This document shows, one piece after another, positions 1 to 4,433 of a stretch of DNA of 6,109 bases. Within the stretch, counting starts at the first letter, position 1, and each line of letters begins with the position of its first letter. The stretch is from an uncultured Caryophanales bacterium. Lineage in GTDB: Bacteria > Bacillota_I > Bacilli_A > Izemoplasmatales > Hujiaoplasmataceae. A model generated the notes under the pieces. That model searched no databases. It was not told where the DNA came from and worked only from the letters and a program-made list of their open reading frames with translations. The stretch lies in contig CALGNF010000146.1 in the NCBI GenBank assembly GCA_937958685.1, positions 1-6,109 on the forward strand, written 5' to 3'. Both the position numbers and the translations under genes were made by a program.

Positions 1-46
1 AGATCGTATTCGGTGACTGGAGTTCAGACGTGTGCTCTTCCGATCT
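1..46. other. Illumina adapter contamination (5' end of contig)
   Basis: This is not genomic. The first four bases match the end of the P7 flow-cell primer, bases 5-12 (CGTATTCG) fit an 8-base index, and 13-46 match the TruSeq index-side primer that ends in GCTCTTCCGATCT. Bases 3-46 are the exact reverse complement of 6066-6109. The forward translations read as peptides well known from adapter-contaminated protein entries (TGVQTCALPI and CSSDL). Genomic sequence starts at 47. The adapter supplies a false GTG start at 30 that is in frame with the following aldehyde dehydrogenase fragment. Confidence 0.98.
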
Positions 47-47
47 G

Positions 48-758
48 CTTCCCGACGCCGATATCCCCCTGGCCGCGAAGCGGATCGCTTTCGGCAAGAT
101 CATCAACGCCGGTCAAACCTGCATCGCGCCTGATTATGTGCTCGTCCATGACGAAGTCAGGGATGAGCTGCTCAGGGAGATGCAAAAGGCGATCACCACC
201 TTTTTGGGACCGCTTCCCGAAACCAACCCCGATTATCCGAAAATCATCAACGAGAAACATTTCACCCGCTTGCAGGGCTACCTCGCAGACGGAAAAATCG
301 TTTATGGCGGAGCCGGGCACCGCGGCAGGATCGCCCCGACACTGCTCACGGATGTCGCTGTCGACGCCAAGGTCATGCAAGAGGAAATCTTTGGCCCGAT
401 ACTCCCAATACTCGGCTTTTCCGACCTGGAAAGCGCCCTGGCGATCGTCGAAGAACGGGCAAAACCACTCGCTTTGTACATTTTCACCAACGACAAGAAA
501 GCAATGGACAAAATCATCCACCGACTCAGCTGTGGCGGCGTGACGATCAACGACACACTGATGCATTACATGTCGAGGTCTTTGGGGTTCGGCGGCGTCG
601 GTGAAAGCGGCCTGGGCCGTTATCATGGCAAACCCGGTTTTGACACCTTTTCCAATCACAAGGCGGTAGTGAGACGCTACCGGATCCTTGATCTTGACAT
701 GCGCTATCATCCCTATTCGGACAAGAAAAGCCGCGCGGCGCGAAAACTCATCAAGTAG
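48..758 (+). CDS. Aldehyde dehydrogenase, class 3 (ALDH3) family, C-terminal part (5' truncated)
   Basis: NAD(P)-dependent oxidation of an aldehyde to its carboxylic acid; the ALDH3 group often takes medium- to long-chain or aromatic aldehydes. About 236 genomic residues remain, against roughly 450-460 for the family. The fragment begins just before the catalytic-cysteine segment: NAGQTCIAPDY, with the nucleophile Cys codon at 120-122. It continues through EEIFGPILPI, which is the cofactor-binding EEIFGP motif, then GGVTINDTLMH and the C-terminal GFGGVGESGLGRYHGKPG signature followed by FDTFSNHKAV. The last two are typical of ALDH3. The Rossmann part and the general-base Glu of the ELGGKSP motif would lie upstream and are lost at the contig edge. 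The true start is not visible; the apparent GTG at 30 is adapter. A flavodoxin gene follows after 29 bases with no terminator, so the two are probably co-transcribed. The exact substrate cannot be read from the sequence. Confidence 0.95.
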   Translation, partial: LPDADIPLAAKRIAFGKIINAGQTCIAPDYVLVHDEVRDELLREMQKAITTFLGPLPETNPDYPKIINEKHFTRLQGYLADGKIVYGGAGHRGRIAPTLLTDVAVDAKVMQEEIFGPILPILGFSDLESALAIVEERAKPLALYIFTNDKKAMDKIIHRLSCGGVTINDTLMHYMSRSLGFGGVGESGLGRYHGKPGFDTFSNHKAVVRRYRILDLDMRYHPYSDKKSRAARKLIK

Positions 759-776
759 CGGTTATTCCCCTTTTTC

Positions 777-781
777 GGAGG
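777..781 (+). promoter_or_regulatory. Ribosome binding site of the flavodoxin gene
   Basis: GGAGG lies 6 bases before the ATG at 788 and only 3 bases before an in-frame GTG at 785. The spacing favours ATG 788 as the start, giving a protein that begins MEILIIYDSF. Confidence 0.8.
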
Positions 782-787
782 TCTGTG

Positions 788-1267
788 ATGGAAATCCTGA
801 TCATTTACGATTCATTCTACGGCAACACCCTCAAAGTCGCGGAGATGTTTCAAAGCGAATTCGCCGTCTTGGGTCTACAGGCGGAGATCCGCCATGTCGA
901 GCAAACCCGTCCGGAAGACTTTGAAGAGCGAGAACTGATCGTCATCGGGTCGCCGACCCGAGGTTTTCGCGAGTCCCAAGCGATGGCCGCCTTTCTCAAA
1001 AACAAGGAGTTTCCCTTCGCAAACAAGCGCTTCTTCGTGTTTGACACCAGGATCAGTCTTGAGGACATCCGCTCCCGACTGCTCAAAAAAATGATGCATT
1101 GGTTTGGCTATGCGGCCCAGCACATGGAAAAACAACTGGCGAAGCGCAAAGCCACGATTGTGAAGCCGGCGATCGGCTATCCCGTCGTGTCCTCCGAGGG
1201 ACCGATCAAACCCGAAGTCGCCTACATGATCGAAATCGACGCCAAGAAACTGGCCGAATCGCTCTAA
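788..1267 (+). CDS. Flavodoxin-family protein
   Basis: Small cytoplasmic FMN-binding electron carrier of 159 residues, the usual length for a short-chain flavodoxin. The N-terminal beta strand (residues 2-8) runs into the FMN phosphate loop S9-F-Y-G-N-T14. A second FMN-contact region is IGSPTRGF at 53-60, followed by FVFDTRI at 83-89 and a C-terminal VVSSEGPIKPEV segment like that of clostridial and archaeal flavodoxin-domain proteins. There is no signal peptide, membrane segment or extra iron-sulfur motif. It sits 29 bases after the aldehyde dehydrogenase and 22 bases before a PlsC-like acyltransferase, probably in one transcript. Its redox partner is unknown; the rubredoxin downstream is a second small carrier but has its own promoter. 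Residues 101-120 (KMMHW through AKRKA) are more basic than expected of a typical acidic flavodoxin, so a flavodoxin-like reductase or a membrane-associated role is possible. Confidence 0.88.
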   Translation: MEILIIYDSFYGNTLKVAEMFQSEFAVLGLQAEIRHVEQTRPEDFEERELIVIGSPTRGFRESQAMAAFLKNKEFPFANKRFFVFDTRISLEDIRSRLLKKMMHWFGYAAQHMEKQLAKRKATIVKPAIGYPVVSSEGPIKPEVAYMIEIDAKKLAESL

Positions 1268-1289
1268 CGTCATCATTGCCGGAGGACTC

Positions 1290-2021
1290 ATGACCAACAC
1301 GCAAGGCATCCGCCACCTGAAAAGACACGGTTTCTTCACGACCCTGTTGAAGTCGTTTCTCAAGTTTTTTATCAGAAAGCCAAGGATCATCGGCACAACC
1401 GACCTGCCAAAACCTGCCATCATCATCGCCAACCACAAGGGGGCGGCGGGGCCGATGGTGCTGTCGCTTTATTTTCCGTGCTTGTTCGTGCCCTGGGGCC
1501 ACTACCAGATGACCGAGGGTTATCGTCGCCGTTTTGATTACCTTTATCGCGTCTTCTACCGGCAGAAACTCAAGAAGGGCAAGTTCGTCGCCTTCTGGCT
1601 CGCCCTTTTGTTCGGACTGGTCTCGAAACTGATTTACAACGGGATGCGGGTCATCCCCTCCTATCCGGACATCCGCGTCCGCAAGACCTTGAAGATCAGC
1701 GAGGCCCATCTCGATCAGGGCAATTCGGTGCTCGTGTTCCCCGAGGACTCCCGGCGTGGTTACGAGGATCTGCCCGCCACCTATTTCGGCGGTTTTGCCG
1801 CCCTCGCCATCGATTACTGGCGGCGGCACGGCCGCGATGTGCCGATCATCCCGGTCTACTTCAGCAAACAGGAGCGGCTGATCATCATCGGCGAAAGTTG
1901 CCAAATCAGCGAGCTTTTGAAGCGGGGGCTGGACAGGGAGCAAATCACGCTCCACTTTGCCAAGATTGCGAGGGAACTGCCCAAACGGCAGAACCAAGAC
2001 ATAAACAAGCAACTGTATTGA
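1290..2021 (+). CDS. PlsC-like lysophospholipid / glycerolipid acyltransferase (divergent motif I)
   Basis: Probable membrane-associated acyltransferase of the LPLAT/PlsC fold, 243 residues, the normal size for 1-acylglycerol-3-phosphate acyltransferases. The start ATG has GGAGG at 1281-1285, 4 bases upstream. Family signs in order are a basic, hydrophobic N-terminus (residues 10-34); motif I ANHKGAAGP with His49; a central hydrophobic stretch FVAFWLALLFGLVSKLIY (99-116); motif III FPEDSRRG with Glu152; and motif IV VPIIPVYF. Two departures from the family norm are clear. The HX4D catalytic dyad reads H49-KGAA-G54, so the aspartate is a glycine, and the motif III FPEG glycine is Asp153. PlsC makes phosphatidic acid from lysophosphatidic acid, but these changes leave the acceptor uncertain; another acyl acceptor or an altered catalytic dyad is possible. 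It is the last gene of the ALDH-flavodoxin-acyltransferase run. Its stop codon lies inside the -35 box of the next promoter. Confidence 0.82.
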   Translation: MTNTQGIRHLKRHGFFTTLLKSFLKFFIRKPRIIGTTDLPKPAIIIANHKGAAGPMVLSLYFPCLFVPWGHYQMTEGYRRRFDYLYRVFYRQKLKKGKFVAFWLALLFGLVSKLIYNGMRVIPSYPDIRVRKTLKISEAHLDQGNSVLVFPEDSRRGYEDLPATYFGGFAALAIDYWRRHGRDVPIIPVYFSKQERLIIIGESCQISELLKRGLDREQITLHFAKIARELPKRQNQDINKQLY

Positions 2022-2047
2022 CAAGCGGCGGTTTGCTGTGATACATT
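2018..2047 (+). promoter_or_regulatory. Sigma-A-type promoter of the rubredoxin gene
   Basis: A perfect TTGACA at 2018-2023 is followed after 18 bases by TACATT at 2042-2047, with an extended -10 TG at 2039-2040. Transcription would start near 2054, about 33 bases before the rubredoxin ATG. The -35 box overlaps the TGA stop (2019-2021) of the acyltransferase, so the new transcription unit begins exactly where the previous reading frame ends. Confidence 0.7.
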
Positions 2048-2086
2048 TTAACCAGAATTCGCTAAATAGAAGGAGAGGAAACCACG

Positions 2087-2248
2087 ATGAAGAAATGGGT
2101 TTGTGAAGTCTGCGGTTACATCTATGATCCCGAGTTCGGCGATCCTGACGGCGGTGTCGCGCCGGGAACGGCTTTTGAAGACATCCCGGACGACTGGGTC
2201 TGTCCCGATTGCGGCGTGACCAAGGAAAACTTCAGTCCGCTCGACTGA
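2087..2248 (+). CDS. Rubredoxin
   Basis: Small cytoplasmic one-electron carrier with a single iron bound by four cysteines. At 53 residues it is the canonical size, and too short for many gene finders. It starts [15 protein letters not shown], with the first CxxCG knuckle at Cys6/Cys9, and ends with the second knuckle DWVCPDCGV at Cys39/Cys42. The conserved core residues Tyr11, Tyr13, Pro15, Gly18, Trp37 and the [15 protein letters not shown] stretch are all present. A strong ribosome site AGGAGAGG (2071-2078) lies 8 bases before the ATG. It has its own promoter and terminator and so is a single-gene unit. In anaerobes rubredoxin usually feeds oxygen- or peroxide-reducing enzymes such as rubrerythrin, flavodiiron protein or superoxide reductase. 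None of these is in this window, so its partner is unknown. Confidence 0.97.
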   Translation: MKKWVCEVCGYIYDPEFGDPDGGVAPGTAFEDIPDDWVCPDCGVTKENFSPLD

Positions 2249-2278
2249 CTAGTCCCAACAGGCAAGTGATTCCCAAAT

Positions 2279-2299
2279 GGGCCGCAAAGGCCTTTTTTT
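2279..2299 (+). terminator. Intrinsic terminator after rubredoxin
   Basis: GGCC (2280-2283) and GGCC (2289-2292) pair around a GCAAA loop, with a possible extra G-U pair at the base, followed directly by seven T (2293-2299). The core stem is short. An outer pair, GGCAAG (2261-2266) with CTTGCC (2300-2305), and an alternative CCC/GGG pairing (2272-2274 with 2279-2281) could stabilise or compete with it. It lies 30 bases after the rubredoxin stop. Confidence 0.65.
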
Positions 2300-2321
2300 C
2301 TTGCCCGTTTGCGGATTTGGC

Positions 2322-2350
2322 TTGTATTAGCGTGCGGATGGCGCTATCAT
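2322..2350 (+). promoter_or_regulatory. Probable promoter of mscL
   Basis: TTGTAT (2322-2327) and TATCAT (2345-2350) are separated by 17 bases. The -10 matches the consensus at five of six positions; the -35 only at three. Transcription would start near 2357, leaving a short leader that holds the AGGAGG site. The -10 surroundings (CTATCATTAATAC) resemble those of the copA promoter (TTATCATATAC). Confidence 0.5.
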
Positions 2351-2367
2351 TAATACATCAGATACAG

Positions 2368-2373
2368 AGGAGG
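2368..2373 (+). promoter_or_regulatory. Ribosome binding site fixing the GTG start of mscL
   Basis: A perfect AGGAGG lies 8 bases before GTG 2382. The next in-frame ATG encodes Met43, inside the first membrane helix, so GTG 2382 must be the start. Confidence 0.85.
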
Positions 2374-2381
2374 GATACAGA

Positions 2382-2786
2382 GTGAAGAAGTTCTTTAGCG
2401 ATTTCGGCAACTTCATCGCCAAGGGCAATGCCCTTGATCTTGCCGTCGGTCTCGTGATCGGCACCGCCTTCAATGCCATCATCAAAAGCCTTGTCAACGA
2501 CATCATCATGCCGCTGATCGGCCTGATCGCCAGGGCTGATGTCCGCAGCTGGTATGTGGTACTTAGGGGCAGCGCCACCTATGACGCCGCCACCGGGCAA
2601 TTGGTGCTTTCGCAGGATGCCGTGCTGCTCACTTACGGCAACTTCATCCAGTCGATCCTTGACTTCATCATCGTCGCGCTCGCGATCTTCCTGGCCTTGA
2701 AAGTGATCTTGGGCCTGCAAGAGAAATTCCGGGCGATCAAGGAAAAGCTGCTTACTCACGATCAGGAACCAAAGACCGAAAACTGA
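2382..2786 (+). CDS. mscL: Large-conductance mechanosensitive channel MscL
   Basis: Homopentameric inner-membrane channel that opens under membrane tension to release solutes during osmotic down-shock. The 134-residue length matches the family (E. coli 136). The N-terminal amphipathic helix (MKKFFSDFGNFIAKGN) leads into the diagnostic TM1, about residues 16-46. It carries the conserved NALDLAVGLVIGTAFNAII pore-lining segment, with Gly23 at the constriction region, and ends NDIIMPLIG. A periplasmic/extracellular loop follows (about 50-84). TM2 (about 87-110, NFIQSILDFIIVALAIFLALK) is followed by a charged cytoplasmic tail ending in the helix EKFRAIKEKLL. Translation begins with GTG. The gene stands alone between its own promoter and a strong terminator. 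Family assignment is secure. Confidence 0.97.
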   Translation: MKKFFSDFGNFIAKGNALDLAVGLVIGTAFNAIIKSLVNDIIMPLIGLIARADVRSWYVVLRGSATYDAATGQLVLSQDAVLLTYGNFIQSILDFIIVALAIFLALKVILGLQEKFRAIKEKLLTHDQEPKTEN

Positions 2787-2809
2787 AACCGGATTCCGGT
2801 TTCTTTTTT
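2785..2809 (+). terminator. Intrinsic terminator of mscL, overlapping the stop codon
   Basis: GAAACCGG (2785-2792) and CCGGTTTC (2796-2803) form a perfect 8-bp stem with an ATT loop, followed by six T (2804-2809). The stem starts at the second base of the mscL TGA (2784-2786), so there is essentially no 3' untranslated region before the hairpin. Confidence 0.9.
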
Positions 2810-2858
2810 CTCTCGGATTGCTGGTTAAGGGTCAAGACTGGTAACAGGCGGCACTTTT

Positions 2859-2867
2859 TGATATAAT
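2859..2867 (+). promoter_or_regulatory. Extended -10 promoter of the aldo/keto reductase operon
   Basis: TGATATAAT combines the extended -10 TG (2859-2860) with a perfect TATAAT (2862-2867). At 17 bases upstream is only TGGTAA (2839-2844), a poor -35, which fits an extended -10 promoter that does not need one. Transcription would start around 2874, a very short leader before the ATG at 2891. Confidence 0.72.
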
Positions 2868-2890
2868 GGGAGTGAAAGTGAGGTATCTCC

Positions 2891-3724
2891 ATGAAAGCGA
2901 AAACAGATTATCTCCTCGCCAATGGCGTGACAATCCCTGCGATCGGCTTCGGGACCTGGCAGATTCCCGGTGGCCAGCCCGCCTATGACGCGGCAGTCCA
3001 CGCGCTCAAGGCCGGTTACCGGCATCTCGACACGGCGGCGGCCTATCAAAATGAGGCTTCGATCGGCAAGGCGCTCAAGGATTTGGGCGTCAGACGGGAA
3101 AGCGTTTTTGTCACCTCCAAACTCCGAGCCGACAAGCACGGCTATGCCGTCACGATCGCCGAATTCACCGAGTCCATCGCCCGCCTTGGCCTCGACTATC
3201 TCGATCTGTATCTCATCCATTGGCCGAAACCCTGGGGGGCTCCCGGGGACGGCAGCGACTACGCGGACCAGAATGTCGAAACCTGGAAAGCGATGATCAA
3301 GTTGTACAAAGAGGGACGGATCCGCGCGATCGGAGTCTCCAACTTCCAACCCATGCATCTGGATCCCCTGCTGGAGAGAACGGGTTTTGCCCCGCATGTG
3401 AACCAGATCTACCTTTGTCCCGGCACGCTCCAATCAGAGACCGTTGCCTTCTGCCGGCAACGGGGGACCCTGATCGAGGCCTATTCGCCGTTTGCGACCG
3501 GCAGGCTCTTCAAGGTCGACAAGATCCATGAATTGGCGGCCAAGTACGGCAAGGAACCGGCGCAGGTCGCCATCAGGTGGAGCCTTGAGCGCGGGTTTCT
3601 GCCGTTGCCGAAATCGACGACGCCCGCCCGCATCACCGCCAATCTCGATGTGTATGATTTTGAGCTTCTGCCTGAGGATCTCGCCCTCCTTGACCATCTC
3701 GAAGTACCTCCGAAAGAGAGATGA
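2891..3724 (+). CDS. Aldo/keto reductase (AKR superfamily, AKR5-like)
   Basis: Cytoplasmic NAD(P)H-dependent reductase of aldehydes and ketones with a TIM-barrel fold, 277 residues, normal for bacterial AKR5-type enzymes. The catalytic tetrad is complete: Asp47 and Tyr52 in HLDTAAAYQNE, Lys77 in VTSKL, and His110 in LIHWP. Other signatures are the N-terminal PAIGFGTWQ, the IGVSNFQPMHL segment, the VNQIYLCPG strand and the cofactor phosphate-region motif LPKSTTPARITANLDV near residues 237-252. The ribosome site is GAGGT at 2880-2884, 6 bases before the ATG. It is the first gene of a two-gene operon with an acetyltransferase 7 bases downstream. Relatives are often annotated as 2,5-diketo-gluconate or glyoxal/methylglyoxal reductases; the real substrate cannot be told from sequence. 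One difference from many relatives is LCPG after NQIY, where NQIEYHP is usual. Confidence 0.95.
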   Translation: MKAKTDYLLANGVTIPAIGFGTWQIPGGQPAYDAAVHALKAGYRHLDTAAAYQNEASIGKALKDLGVRRESVFVTSKLRADKHGYAVTIAEFTESIARLGLDYLDLYLIHWPKPWGAPGDGSDYADQNVETWKAMIKLYKEGRIRAIGVSNFQPMHLDPLLERTGFAPHVNQIYLCPGTLQSETVAFCRQRGTLIEAYSPFATGRLFKVDKIHELAAKYGKEPAQVAIRWSLERGFLPLPKSTTPARITANLDVYDFELLPEDLALLDHLEVPPKER

Positions 3725-3731
3725 ACAACAA

Positions 3732-4358
3732 ATGCAGACAATCGCTTATGACGAATGGAAGCGCAAACGACACTATGAATTGTTCAAGGACTATGAGAAT
3801 CCCCGTTTCTCGCTCACGGCCAATGTCGACGTCACCTGGCTGCTGGCCTTTGCCAAACGCGAGCAGCGCTCGTTTTTCAGTCTGTTCTTGTTCCATGTCG
3901 TCAGGAGTCTGAATGCCATCCCGGAGTTCAAGACCAGAATCAGGGACGGCGAAATTGTCATCCATGACGTGATCCATCCGTCGTACACCGTTTTGGACAA
4001 GGATGAGCTGTTCGGATTTGTCACCACGACCTTTATCGATGACCGGGAACGTTTCTGCACCGCGGTTGCCATGGATCTCGACAAGGCCAAAGCGGGTGCA
4101 AGCCTGACGGACATTCCGGGAAAGGACGACCTGGTCTACGTCTCCGCCCTGCCCTGGTTGTCGTTTTCCGGCATCACGCATCCGCGGGCGGCCAGGCATC
4201 CCGATACGATTCCCCTGATAACGTGGGGAAAATATTTCCCCATGGGCGACAAGATGATGATTCCCCTCGCCGTCGACCACCATCACGGTTTGGCGGACGG
4301 GATCCATGTCGGGCGTCTATTCGCCCTCATCGCCGAAAGCAGCAGAAGTTATCGCTGA
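3732..4358 (+). CDS. Chloramphenicol O-acetyltransferase family protein (type A CAT fold)
   Basis: Acetyl-CoA-dependent acetyltransferase of the trimeric CAT fold, 208 residues (classical CATs are about 210-220). The start ATG 3732 gives an N-terminus (MQTIAYDEWKRKRHYELF) that aligns with the CAT opening WxRxxHFExF. A longer frame from 3492 only overlaps the reductase gene. Markers in order are RFSLTANVDVT (25-35), the FLFHVVRSLNAIPEFKTRI region, LPWLSFSGITH with Ser144/Ser146 (one corresponds to the serine that steadies the transition state), PLITWGKYF, and the active-site HHGLADG (His184-Gly190), where His185 is the expected catalytic base. The gene begins 7 bases after the reductase stop; the only Shine-Dalgarno-like sequence is GAGAG (3716-3720), 11 bases upstream, so translational coupling is likely. 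No mobile element flanks it, so it looks chromosomal and resident. Whether chloramphenicol is a true substrate is unknown. Confidence 0.92.
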   Translation: MQTIAYDEWKRKRHYELFKDYENPRFSLTANVDVTWLLAFAKREQRSFFSLFLFHVVRSLNAIPEFKTRIRDGEIVIHDVIHPSYTVLDKDELFGFVTTTFIDDRERFCTAVAMDLDKAKAGASLTDIPGKDDLVYVSALPWLSFSGITHPRAARHPDTIPLITWGKYFPMGDKMMIPLAVDHHHGLADGIHVGRLFALIAESSRSYR

Positions 4359-4381
4359 TCCGCGCCACCGCGGGTCTTTTT
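4357..4381 (+). terminator. Intrinsic terminator of the reductase-acetyltransferase operon
   Basis: GATCCGCG (4357-4364) pairs with CGCGGGTC (4369-4376) over 8 bp including one G-U wobble, with a CCAC loop, followed by five T (4377-4381). The stem starts at the second base of the TGA stop codon (4356-4358), as at the end of mscL. Confidence 0.85.
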
Positions 4382-4383
4382 AG

Positions 4384-4412
4384 TTGCTTTTTTGCCGGCG
4401 ATGGCTTATCAT
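4384..4412 (+). promoter_or_regulatory. Probable promoter of copA
   Basis: TTGCTT (4384-4389) and TATCAT (4407-4412) are 17 bases apart. The -10 is five of six to consensus. A start of transcription near 4419 would fall inside the copper operator and leave only about 15 bases before the ATG. Confidence 0.55.
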
Positions 4413-4429
4413 ATACCCTGGGGGGGTAT
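4413..4429 (+). promoter_or_regulatory. CsoR-type copper operator
   Basis: The inverted repeat ATACCC (4413-4418) / GGGTAT (4424-4429) with a 5-base spacer has the same length and half-sites as the CsoR operator upstream of Bacillus subtilis copZA. CsoR is a copper-sensing repressor that releases DNA when it binds Cu(I). Placement directly between the -10 box and the copA start, before a copper exporter, supports a repressor function. The csoR gene itself is not in this window. The G run 4420-4426 is also the only candidate ribosome site for copA. Confidence 0.85.
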
Positions 4430-4433
4430 TTAT

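Noticed and set aside
24..710. Minus-strand open frame of 228 codons over the first gene.
   Set aside because: It is antisense to the aldehyde dehydrogenase and its end is translated adapter (IGRAHV).
785..787. GTG as the flavodoxin start.
   Set aside because: It is only 3 bases from the GGAGG; the adjacent ATG at 788 has better spacing and the usual family N-terminus.
1206..2024. Minus-strand open frame of 272 codons.
   Set aside because: It is antisense to the acyltransferase, which has clear LPLAT motifs and a ribosome site. The minus frame shows no recognisable domain.
2249..2381. Possible riboswitch or small RNA in the longest intergenic gap.
   Set aside because: The structure seen is accounted for by the rubredoxin terminator and a simple promoter and ribosome site for mscL; no known aptamer pattern was recognised.
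3492..3731. Longer N-terminus for the acetyltransferase, starting inside the reductase gene.
   Set aside because: The extra 80 residues are the reductase gene read in another frame (rich in Arg, Ser and Pro), and the CAT family begins at the Met encoded at 3732.
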